Shown piece by piece: positions 15,712 to 23,576 of a stretch of 37,631 bases of DNA. The notes under the pieces were generated by a model that was not told where the DNA came from, made no database searches, and worked only from the letters and a program-made list of their open reading frames with translations. The stretch is taken from positions 1 to 37,631 of the forward strand of contig QCGN01000012.1 in the NCBI GenBank assembly GCA_003279875.1. The letters run 5' to 3'. The position numbers were made by a program, and so were the translations under genes. Position 1 is the stretch's first letter; each line of letters opens with the position of its first letter. The stretch comes from Prochlorococcus sp. AG-388-D03 (lineage in GTDB: Bacteria > Cyanobacteriota > Cyanobacteriia > PCC-6307 > Cyanobiaceae).

Positions 15712-16836
15712 ATGGATGAATTCAATATTTATAATTTGGATAACAAAAGTATGAACGATATGAACTTCAAGCATGGAGGAAATATATTAACGCAGGCAAA
15801 AAAATTAAATCTGCCACCATCTAAAATAATTGATTCAAGTGCCTCATTAGTACCATTCAAGCCTCCAAAGCTACTCTTAGACTCTTTAACCTCTGATATT
15901 AAAAAACTAAGATTTAGATATTATCCTGAGAGGAATCTAAATCATTTGAGAGAAATAATTGGAGACTTTCATCAAATAAATCCTGATAATATATTGCCAG
16001 GAAATGGAGCTTCTGAGTTAATAACTTGGGCAGGATATGAAGCTTCAAAATTTGGAGCAAGTTCTATTCCAAGTCCAGGCTTCGCAGATTATGAAAGATC
16101 ACTAAATTGCTGGAATGCCAGCTACAAATATTCAGCATTACCTAAAAATTGGAGTAATATTTTCCCTCAATCCTTTCCTCTGATACCTAGTTGCGATGTT
16201 CTTTGGATAACTAATCCACATAACCCAACCGGTCAATTATGGGGTAAAAAATCATTAGAAATAATTTTAAATAAATATAAACTAGTCATTTGTGATGAAG
16301 CTTTTTTATCAATAACACCAAATGGTGAGAAAGAATCTTTAATACCACTCACTAAAATTTATGATAATTTATTAGTTATTAGGAGTTTAACAAAACTATT
16401 TAATATTGCAGGATTGAGATTAGGTTATATTATTGGCTCATCTGCAAAACTTAAAAAATGGAATATTAAGAGAGACCCTTGGCCATTAAATTGTTTTGCA
16501 ATCAAAGCTGGAATAGAACTATTAAGTAATAGAATTTTTTACAAAGAATGGACCAATAAGATTCATGATTGGGTAAAAACTGAGAATGATTGGGTTTCTA
16601 ATAAATTATCTAAAATAAATAATCTTAAAGTATATAATTCTTCAACTAACTTTTTTTTAGTCAAAAGTAAATTCTCCTTATCTTCCAATATTAAATATTT
16701 AGAGAACAAAGGTATTTTAATAAGAGAATGCACCTCCTTTAGATTTCTTAATGAAAAGTGGGCAAGAATAAGTTTACAGACTAGAAAAAATAATAAAATT
16801 TTATGTAGAGAAATTCACAATTCTTTTAAAAAGTAG
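15712..16836 (+). CDS. cobD: CobD-like threonine-phosphate decarboxylase / class I-II aminotransferase
   Basis: PLP enzyme of fold type I. The early KHGGNILTQA followed by IIDSSASLVPF is the CobD/CobC pattern (HGGN, then DFSxNxNP); it is seen in L-threonine-O-3-phosphate decarboxylases, which make the aminopropanol arm of cobalamin. Also visible: LPGNGASELI, TNPHNPTGQL, CDEAF, the PLP Lys228 in SLTKLFNIAGLRLGY, and a C-terminal Arg in RISLQTRKN. Picocyanobacteria make (pseudo)cobalamin, so the role is plausible, but no other cobalamin gene is here. A HisC-like activity is the main alternative. The first dozen residues may be extra: ATG 15751 or 15760 also precede HGGN. The 3' end overlaps convergent murG by 22 bases. 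Confidence 0.75.
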   Translation: MDEFNIYNLDNKSMNDMNFKHGGNILTQAKKLNLPPSKIIDSSASLVPFKPPKLLLDSLTSDIKKLRFRYYPERNLNHLREIIGDFHQINPDNILPGNGASELITWAGYEASKFGASSIPSPGFADYERSLNCWNASYKYSALPKNWSNIFPQSFPLIPSCDVLWITNPHNPTGQLWGKKSLEIILNKYKLVICDEAFLSITPNGEKESLIPLTKIYDNLLVIRSLTKLFNIAGLRLGYIIGSSAKLKKWNIKRDPWPLNCFAIKAGIELLSNRIFYKEWTNKIHDWVKTENDWVSNKLSKINNLKVYNSSTNFFLVKSKFSLSSNIKYLENKGILIRECTSFRFLNEKWARISLQTRKNNKILCREIHNSFKK

Positions 16837-17909
16837 TTTATTACATTTTTAATATGATTTGCAGATTTTAAGGAATTAAGATTCTTCATATTTCCCTTCA
16901 TTAAATCTAAAATTTCATACTTAGGTTTCCCTTGTTTTAATTTCACTTTAAAAATGCTTTTCAAAGTTTCTTCAAAAAATACCTTTGATATTTTATCCTG
17001 ATTAATTAAAATTGCCCCACCTATTGAAGAAAGAATAATTGCATTTTTTTCTTGATGATTATTTTTAGAATTTGGATATGGAATTAAAATTGATGGTTTT
17101 TTAGTTTGTATAAGTTCATTTATTGTTCCTGCTCCAGATCTAGATATTACAAGATCGCAGTTTTGCATAAGGGCTGCAATCTGATTAGTAAATTTCTTTT
17201 GAACATAATTAGTAGATTTAATTTTAATAGGATGATCTAAATTATGTTCTCCAATAATGTGAACAATTCGAAAATTTTGTTTTACTAAAACATCAAGAGC
17301 TTCATAAAAAATTTCATTAATCCGCTTTGCTCCTTGACTCCCTCCCATTACAACTAAGAGCGGACCTTTTCCTCTTGGAACCCATGCAGGCAAGGGATTA
17401 GTTTCATAAAACTCCGCTCGAAGAGGTGTTCCTGTAAAAATAGTTTTGCAGTTTTTTAAATAAGAATTTGTATCTTTAAATCCTATAAGAACAAATTTGC
17501 ATAAAAAACCAAAATATTTTGTAACTGTGCCTGGTATTAAGTTTGATTCATGAATAATTACAGGTATTCTAAGCAACTTTGCTGCTAAAATAGTTGGGGC
17601 TGAGATATATCCACCAGTTGTAAAGACTAAATTAATTTTTTTTTCTTTTAGGATTTTAATAATATTAAAAGTAGAAAATAAAATTTTTAGATATTGAAAA
17701 AATATAAAAATGCTTTTTTTTGGTGTCTCCAGTTTTAAAGTTAAAAGATTATATTTTCTAGGCACAAATTTAGAGTCAAGTCTTTTTTCAACTCCTAACC
17801 AATACATATTCCAATCTTTTTCAACCTTTTTAGAAACTGCTAGAGCTGGAAAAATATGGCCTCCAGTTCCACTTGCTGCAATTAATAAATTATTTATTTC
17901 TTTAGACAT
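16815..17909 (-). CDS. murG: UDP-GlcNAc:lipid I N-acetylglucosaminyltransferase MurG
   Basis: Peripheral membrane GT-B glycosyltransferase that turns lipid I into lipid II in peptidoglycan synthesis. Motifs: ASGTGGHIFPALAVSKK (UDP/lipid loop 1), TTGGYISAPTILAAK, IIHESNLIPG, MGGSQGAKRINE (loop 3) and the donor-binding SRSGAGTINELIQTKKPSIL with IPYP. Length 364 is normal. Only 32 bases separate its ATG from the divergent exported-protein gene, leaving almost no promoter space. The stop lies 22 bases inside cobD on the other strand. Confident. Confidence 0.96.
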   Translation of the reverse strand: MSKEINNLLIAASGTGGHIFPALAVSKKVEKDWNMYWLGVEKRLDSKFVPRKYNLLTLKLETPKKSIFIFFQYLKILFSTFNIIKILKEKKINLVFTTGGYISAPTILAAKLLRIPVIIHESNLIPGTVTKYFGFLCKFVLIGFKDTNSYLKNCKTIFTGTPLRAEFYETNPLPAWVPRGKGPLLVVMGGSQGAKRINEIFYEALDVLVKQNFRIVHIIGEHNLDHPIKIKSTNYVQKKFTNQIAALMQNCDLVISRSGAGTINELIQTKKPSILIPYPNSKNNHQEKNAIILSSIGGAILINQDKISKVFFEETLKSIFKVKLKQGKPKYEILDLMKGNMKNLNSLKSANHIKNVINYFLKEL

Positions 17910-17941
17910 TAAAAATTAAAGTAAAATAAAATAAGAATGTT

Positions 17942-18673
17942 ATGAAAATGCTTAATTTAAATTTATTTGCAAAATTAGGATTTTTTCTCTATACAGTTGT
18001 TTATCTTATTTTTCCAAAATTAGCAATTACCCAAAATACAAATATTGACATAACAAAAAATCTTGAAGATGGATTAAATACAAGAAACCTAGAATTGATA
18101 AAAACCAATTTTAAAGAGGAAGAAAACTTAAACATTCAAGAAAAATTTTCTGAAATAATCAAAGATTTTCCTGATTCAAAATGGCAAATTATAAATTCAA
18201 AAGATAAAAGTTCTAAAGAAAAGATATTTGATATCAAAGTTAATGGAAAGAAAATAGTTAATGGGACAACATACCTTCTCGAATCTAATTTTAATTATTA
18301 TTATTCTAACCATAAAGACAAAATAAATAATGGAAATATAAAAAATTTATTAACTACTATAAGAAGCGACAACAACAGAATAAAAATTATTTTTAGAATT
18401 CCAGAAAAAGTTCTTACTGGTACAAAATATGATATTGATATTATTCTAAATGAACCACTTGGTGATGTAATTGTAGCTGGAGGAATAATATCTCATCAAG
18501 ATGAATCTTATTTAAAAAGAGAAATTAATATTAAGCCATTAGCCTCTGGAGGTATTTTTAAATCAACTAGAGCACCATCTAAACCAGCTACTCAAATATG
18601 GTCAGGTATTATAGCTCATCCGAAAGGAATGATTTCATTTACAAAAAGTGTTGAAATTGTTGAAAAAATATAA
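17942..18673 (+). CDS. Exported or membrane-anchored protein of unknown function
   Basis: Hypothetical protein of 243 residues; I do not recognise a named domain. It starts MKMLNLNLFAKLG, followed by a hydrophobic stretch (about residues 10-30), so it is likely carried across a membrane by a signal peptide or held by a signal anchor. No lipobox Cys was seen. The middle is Lys/Asn/Ile-rich. The C-terminal third (about 150-240) looks like a folded beta domain with LNEPLGDVIVAGGIIS, PLASGGIFKSTRAPSKPA and IWSGIIAHPKGMISF; this conserved-looking part probably defines the family. There are two possible ATGs 6 bases apart. Convergent with pgk (1 base between stops), divergent from murG. Confidence 0.72.
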   Translation: MKMLNLNLFAKLGFFLYTVVYLIFPKLAITQNTNIDITKNLEDGLNTRNLELIKTNFKEEENLNIQEKFSEIIKDFPDSKWQIINSKDKSSKEKIFDIKVNGKKIVNGTTYLLESNFNYYYSNHKDKINNGNIKNLLTTIRSDNNRIKIIFRIPEKVLTGTKYDIDIILNEPLGDVIVAGGIISHQDESYLKREINIKPLASGGIFKSTRAPSKPATQIWSGIIAHPKGMISFTKSVEIVEKI

Positions 18674-18674
18674 T

Positions 18675-19883
18675 TTAAGCTTCTTTTAAAGCAGCTACTC
18701 CAGGTAAAGTTTTACCTTCTAAAAGTTCTAAACTAGCTCCTCCTCCAGTTGATATATGAGACATTTTTTCAGCCAAACCAGCCTTCTCAACTGCTGCTAC
18801 CGAATCACCTCCCCCAATAATGGTGCAAACCTCAGAGAAAGAACTTAAATCTGCCAAGGTTGTTGCTATTGCATTTGTACCTTCAGCAAATTTATCAAAT
18901 TCAAAAACACCCATTGGTCCATTCCAAATAATTGTTTTGCATTCAGCAAGAGCATTTTGGAAAACTTTGATTGATTCTGGACCTATGTCTAGTCCCATCC
19001 AATCACCACTTATTGAATCTATTTGAGATACTTTACTTTCCGCATTAGGAGAAAACTCATTTGCAAGTACTACATCAGAGGGTAATAGCAACTCAACCCC
19101 TTTAGCTTTAGCTTTTGCCTCTAAATTGCGTGCTAGCTCAAGTTTATCATCTTCAACAAGACTCTTTCCAACGTCTAATCCTCTTGCCTTATAGAAAGTA
19201 AATATCATACCTCCCCCAATAATAATTTTGTCACACTTATCTAGAAGAGAATCTAAAACTCCAATTTTACTGCTTACCTTTGAACCGCCTACTATTGCTG
19301 CAAGAGGACGTTTTGGAGCATCTATAGCACCCTGTAAATATTTCAACTCTTTTTCTAACAAAAATCCCGCTACTGAAGGTTCTAAAAATTTTGTAACTCC
19401 TTGAGTTGAAGCATGCGCTCTATGTGCAGCTCCAAATGCATCGTTAACATACATATCTGCGTGAGCAGCTAAATTTTTAGCAAAAGCTAAATCGTTTTTT
19501 TCTTCTTCCGCATAAAAACGAACATTTTCTAGTAATAAAACATCCCCATTATTTAAATTATTAGATTTAGATGTAGCCTCTTCTCCAATACAACTTTCAG
19601 TTAGATAAACTTTATTCCCCAATATATCGCTTAATCTAGCGGCAACTGGCGTTAACCTCATTTTCTCATTAACTTTACCTTTAGGTCTTCCAAAATGAGC
19701 AGCTAATATAACTTTTGCTGAGTTATTTATTAGATATTTTATGGTAGGAATTGCTGCTCTTATCCTAGTGTCATCAGTAATCTGACCACTATCATTTAAT
19801 GGAACATTAAAATCAACCCTTACAAGAACTTTTTTTCCCTCTAATTTAGACTTATCAAGATTGGAAAGAGACAACTTCGACAT
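18675..19883 (-). CDS. pgk: Phosphoglycerate kinase
   Basis: Transfers phosphate between 1,3-bisphosphoglycerate and ADP; in a cyanobacterium it works mainly in the Calvin cycle direction, making 1,3-bisphosphoglycerate from the 3-phosphoglycerate made by Rubisco. 402 residues, normal. Motifs: [76 protein letters not shown] and the ATP-loop [14 protein letters not shown] start at 19883. An NtcA-like box with correctly spaced -10 lies 30-75 bases upstream. Confident. Confidence 0.98.
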   Translation of the reverse strand: MSKLSLSNLDKSKLEGKKVLVRVDFNVPLNDSGQITDDTRIRAAIPTIKYLINNSAKVILAAHFGRPKGKVNEKMRLTPVAARLSDILGNKVYLTESCIGEEATSKSNNLNNGDVLLLENVRFYAEEEKNDLAFAKNLAAHADMYVNDAFGAAHRAHASTQGVTKFLEPSVAGFLLEKELKYLQGAIDAPKRPLAAIVGGSKVSSKIGVLDSLLDKCDKIIIGGGMIFTFYKARGLDVGKSLVEDDKLELARNLEAKAKAKGVELLLPSDVVLANEFSPNAESKVSQIDSISGDWMGLDIGPESIKVFQNALAECKTIIWNGPMGVFEFDKFAEGTNAIATTLADLSSFSEVCTIIGGGDSVAAVEKAGLAEKMSHISTGGGASLELLEGKTLPGVAALKEA

Positions 19884-19914
19884 TAAAACATCCTTTTTTT
19901 ACCTAGAAACCCTA

Positions 19915-19957
19915 ACGTTAATTTGAGCTGATTGGGTTAAAAAGTAGTAACTGTTAC
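19915..19957 (-). promoter_or_regulatory. Putative NtcA-type promoter of pgk
   Basis: Read on the minus strand: GTA (19957-19955), 8 bases, TAC (19946-19944), then 23 bases, then TAACGT (19920-19915), which fits the TAN3T -10. The GTAN8TAC box, 20-24 base spacing and TAN3T form the classical NtcA-activated promoter. The box also contains the inverted repeat AGTAACTGTTACT. The predicted leader is about 25 bases. The match is by eye only, and the consensus is loose. Confidence 0.4.
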
Positions 19958-20108
19958 TTATGCCTTAATAAATTTTAAAAATTAGGTAGAAATATAAAAT
20001 TTAAAAAAATAAAAAAATTTTAATTTTTGCATTATTATTAAAAATAATTACTTTTGAAATTGATAATAATCAAAAGGTACAATCGTACATTTTATTGGAT
20101 TTAATCAA

Positions 20109-20975
20109 GTGGAAATACCTAAAATTCAATGGTACCCAGGCCATATTGCTAAAGCAGAAAAAAAGCTATCTGAAGTTATTAATAGAGTAGATTTGATTAT
20201 AGAAGTTAGAGATGCAAGAATTCCTTTATCAACAGGTCATCCTCACCTAAATCAATGGATCACAAACAAAAAACATATCCTTGTCATAAACCGCTCAGAC
20301 ATGATATCACAAGAAGCTATAACTAATTGGAACAAATGGTTTAATAAAGATGATATATATCCTCTTTGGTGCGATGCAAAAAATGGTAAAGGAATAAAAG
20401 AAATTTGCAAATCTGCTAAGGAATCTCGATTATCAATTGATGAAAGAAGGTTATCCAGAGGAATGAAGGTTAGGCCCATTAGAGCTCTTACTCTGGGTTT
20501 TCCTAATGTAGGAAAATCAGCATTAATAAATAGAATCGCTAAAAAAAAGGTTGTAGAAAGCGCAAGGAAAGCTGGCGTGACAAGAAATCTCAGATGGATC
20601 AGATTAGAAGATGGAATAGATTTACTTGATGCCCCCGGTGTTATACCCCCTAATTTAGAGAACCAAAAATCCGCTCTAAATCTTGCACTTTGCGATGATA
20701 TTGGAGAAGCTGCTTATGAAATAGAAAGTGTTGCGATTGAATTTATAAAAATTATATTTAAATTAAAAGAAGATAAAAATGCGAATATTTCTCTTACAAA
20801 GATATCTAAGAGATATGGAGTTGATATATTAAAAAACTTTGATAACCCTCATGACTGGATTGATCTTGTAGCCTTGAAACATACCTCGGGTGACAGAAGA
20901 AGAATGGCTCACAAATTATTAGAAGATTATCGTAATCAAATGCTAGGAAAGATTTCTTTGGAAGTTCCCATATGA
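20109..20975 (+). CDS. rbgA: RbgA/YlqF-type ribosome biogenesis GTPase
   Basis: Circularly permuted GTPase needed for late 50S assembly. Motif order is permuted: G4 NRSD (61-64; usual NKxD) comes before G1 GFPNVGKS (130-137) and G3 DAPGV. The start IQWYPGHIAKAEKKL is diagnostic of the family (WFPGHM in others). Length 288 fits RbgA/YlqF. The start is GTG at 20109, chosen because it gives MEIPKIQWYPGH. A TACAAT at 20078-20083 could be the -10. The stop overlaps the ATG of the next gene (ATGA), so the two ribosome-maturation genes are translationally coupled. Confidence 0.93.
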   Translation: MEIPKIQWYPGHIAKAEKKLSEVINRVDLIIEVRDARIPLSTGHPHLNQWITNKKHILVINRSDMISQEAITNWNKWFNKDDIYPLWCDAKNGKGIKEICKSAKESRLSIDERRLSRGMKVRPIRALTLGFPNVGKSALINRIAKKKVVESARKAGVTRNLRWIRLEDGIDLLDAPGVIPPNLENQKSALNLALCDDIGEAAYEIESVAIEFIKIIFKLKEDKNANISLTKISKRYGVDILKNFDNPHDWIDLVALKHTSGDRRRMAHKLLEDYRNQMLGKISLEVPI

Positions 20976-21940
20976 AATCAAATAATGAAAATTCTTTTGG
21001 AGTAGGGGAAGGTGAACTAATAGAAATTACTTATGAGATGTTACTTCCTATGCGACTAGATAGGTGGCTGGTAAGCAAAAGGCCAGAACAGAGTAGAGCA
21101 AGAATACAACATTTCATAAATGCAGGATTAGTTCTTGTCAACTACAAAACCGCAAAAGCTAAAACCCCCCTGAAAACAGGCGATAATATACAAATTTGGA
21201 TGCCTCCCCCAGAACCTCTCATCTATTTGAAGCCAGAAAAGATGAATTTAAATATTCTTTTTGAAGATGAACATATTATTGTAATTAATAAACAATCAGG
21301 ACTAATAGTCCATCCAGCCCCAGGACATAAATCAGGAACTTTAGTAAATGGACTACTCTTTCACTGTAAAAATCTACCGGGAATTAATGGCAAGTTAAGA
21401 CCAGGGATAGTTCATAGATTAGATAAGGACACCTCTGGATGTATGGTTGTAGCAAAAAGTCAAGAATCACTTGTCAATCTTCAAATACAAATAAGAGAAA
21501 AAATCGCTTCAAGAAATTATATTGCGGTCATTCATGGAGTACCAAATACTTCAGAAGGTAAAATTGTTGGACATATAGGTAGAGATAAATTAAATAGATT
21601 GAAATACGCAGTAGTTGATGAAAATTCCGGGCGATATGCATGTACATACTGGAAATTATTAGAAAGATTAGGGAATTACTCTTTAATGAGCTTCAAATTA
21701 GATACTGGAAGAACTCATCAAATAAGAGTTCATTGTGCTCATTTTAATCACCCTATTCTAGGTGATCCGCTATATGGAAGGTGTAAGAAGCTTCCTTGCA
21801 AATTAGGTGGTCAGGCTTTACATGCTGTAGAGCTAGGACTTTTTCATCCTATTAATGGAGAAGAAATGAAATTTAAAGCAGAATTACCTCAAGAATTTCA
21901 GAAATTATTGAGAGTCTTAAAAAAATCAATTAAGGTTTAA
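20972..21940 (+). CDS. rluD: RluD-family 23S rRNA pseudouridine synthase
   Basis: Converts uridines of large-subunit rRNA to pseudouridine. Order: an N-terminal S4 RNA-binding domain (about 25-85, PMRLDRWLVSKRPEQSRARI), then the catalytic domain with GIVHRLDKDTSGCMVVAKS, where Asp151 in HRLD is the nucleophile, and the RTHQIRVHCAHFNHPILGDP motif. 322 residues, normal. Substrate could be 23S U1911/1915/1917 as in RluD, but paralogs RluC and TruC share the layout. It overlaps rbgA by 4 bases and overlaps the convergent ABC ATPase gene by 15. Confidence 0.9.
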   Translation: MKSNNENSFGVGEGELIEITYEMLLPMRLDRWLVSKRPEQSRARIQHFINAGLVLVNYKTAKAKTPLKTGDNIQIWMPPPEPLIYLKPEKMNLNILFEDEHIIVINKQSGLIVHPAPGHKSGTLVNGLLFHCKNLPGINGKLRPGIVHRLDKDTSGCMVVAKSQESLVNLQIQIREKIASRNYIAVIHGVPNTSEGKIVGHIGRDKLNRLKYAVVDENSGRYACTYWKLLERLGNYSLMSFKLDTGRTHQIRVHCAHFNHPILGDPLYGRCKKLPCKLGGQALHAVELGLFHPINGEEMKFKAELPQEFQKLLRVLKKSIKV

Positions 21941-23521
21941 TGAGCTATTTACCAGAGCTTTTGTAACATAATTCTTAGGATTAGAAAAAACAGTATCTGA
22001 ATCGCCTTCTTCAATAATCTGTCCATAATTCATAACTAATAATCTATTACAAAAGTTTTTTGCAATTGCTAAATCATGAGTGATAAAAATTATAGTTAAA
22101 TCCATTTTTTCTTGTATCTCTCTAAGTAAATCAAGTATTTCAACTTTTACATATGCATCTAACATATTTACACTTTCATCGCAGATAAGGACTTGTGGTT
22201 TGAGTAATAATGATCTTGCAATTGAAACTCTTTGTAATTGACCCCCAGACAATTGACTTGGGTAAGAATTTAAGAATTCAGAATCTGAAGGTAGATTTAA
22301 ATTTTTTAAAATTAGTTTAATCTCATTTTTAATAAGATTATTATTAGATATTTTTTTGATTAAAAATATATCCTTCAAAATATTTTTAATTTTCATTTTT
22401 GGATTCAAACTTGAAAAAGGATCTTGGAAAACTATTTGTATATTTTTAAACTTATTAGACTTTCTTTGATTTAATTCGAAATTTCTTTCATAAACTTTTA
22501 TTTCTCCTCCCCTAACCTTTAAAAGTCCTATTAAAGCTCTACATAGAGTGCTTTTTCCACTACCAGAAGAACCAACAATTCCAAGCACTTCATTTCGATA
22601 TAATTTAAAGCTTACTTCTTTTAAAGCTTTATTCCATTTGGGGCGAAATATTGAAGAATTTAATTTATACCAATGTCTTAAATTATTTACCTCTAAAACA
22701 ACATCATTTGCAGAGGTAACTTTTTTTTTTGGCCTCAAAGATATATTTGATGCATTTACCAATTTTGCTCCAATTTTTGATTTAGGCGATTGTAAAACTT
22801 CTTTTATATTTCCTTGCTCTTGTATTGATCCTTGGTCCATTATCACAACTTTTTTACACCACTTTGCTGCGAGATTAATATCATGACTTATCAAAACTAA
22901 AGTAGTTCCCGACTGCTCACATAAACAAAGAATTTGATTCATCACTTCAAAGCTAGTCTTAGTATCCAGACTTGTTGAAGGTTCGTCTGCTATTAATATT
23001 TTTGGTTTCAAAGCTAAAGCCATTGCAATTGAAACTCTTTGTCTCATTCCTCCACTAAATTCATGAGGAAATGAATCTAATCTATCAATATCTATTCCTA
23101 CTTTTCTAAAATTTTCTTCTACAAAATCTTTAATAATTAAAGGAGGATAATTTTGAAAGTGTGTTTGGAATAATTCTTTTAGATGATCTCCAACAGTCAT
23201 TAATGGATTAAGTTTTTTTATAGAATCTTGATAAATAAATCCAAAATTATTTCTCCTAAATAGTTGAATTTCTTTTTTATCAATTTTAGTAATATCTTTT
23301 CCAGATATTTTTATAAAACCCTCAGCAATTGAACCTTCAGGAAGCATATTTATAATTGTTTTTGCAAATGTAGTTTTACCGCATCCAGAAGGACCTATTA
23401 CTGCTAAGTGATCTCCTTTAAATAGATCTAATTTAAAATTTTTTATGGTAGATTTCTGGTTAGGACCATATTTAACATTAAGATTACTGATTTCAAGAAT
23501 TTTCCCTTTATTTATTTTCAT
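21926..23521 (-). CDS. Fused two-domain ABC transporter ATPase, oligopeptide/nickel type
   Basis: ATP-binding protein of 531 residues with two complete ABC domains in one chain, as in YejF and other DppD-DppF fusions. Domain 1 (about 5-255): Walker A GPSGCGKTT, signature FSGGMRQRVSIAMALALKPK, Walker B ILIADEP. Domain 2 (about 275-531): Walker A GSSGSGKST, QIVFQDPFSSLNPKM, signature LSGGQLQRVSIARSLLLKPQ, Walker B VLICDES, where Ser replaces the usual Pro but the catalytic Glu is kept. The QDPxxSLNP motif is characteristic of peptide/opine/nickel importers. No permease or binding protein lies beside it here, so partners must be elsewhere and the substrate is unknown. Confidence 0.88.
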   Translation of the reverse strand: MKINKGKILEISNLNVKYGPNQKSTIKNFKLDLFKGDHLAVIGPSGCGKTTFAKTIINMLPEGSIAEGFIKISGKDITKIDKKEIQLFRRNNFGFIYQDSIKKLNPLMTVGDHLKELFQTHFQNYPPLIIKDFVEENFRKVGIDIDRLDSFPHEFSGGMRQRVSIAMALALKPKILIADEPSTSLDTKTSFEVMNQILCLCEQSGTTLVLISHDINLAAKWCKKVVIMDQGSIQEQGNIKEVLQSPKSKIGAKLVNASNISLRPKKKVTSANDVVLEVNNLRHWYKLNSSIFRPKWNKALKEVSFKLYRNEVLGIVGSSGSGKSTLCRALIGLLKVRGGEIKVYERNFELNQRKSNKFKNIQIVFQDPFSSLNPKMKIKNILKDIFLIKKISNNNLIKNEIKLILKNLNLPSDSEFLNSYPSQLSGGQLQRVSIARSLLLKPQVLICDESVNMLDAYVKVEILDLLREIQEKMDLTIIFITHDLAIAKNFCNRLLVMNYGQIIEEGDSDTVFSNPKNYVTKALVNSSLNLN

Positions 23522-23576
23522 AATTTTGTAGCAAATTTCTCTAGACCTAAATAAAATAAATTAAAAAGATCATTAT

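Noticed and set aside
20071..20090. GTAC-AATC-GTAC inverted repeat before rbgA
   Set aside because: Arms of 4 bases are self-complementary by nature; the TACAAT within is better read as a possible -10 box.
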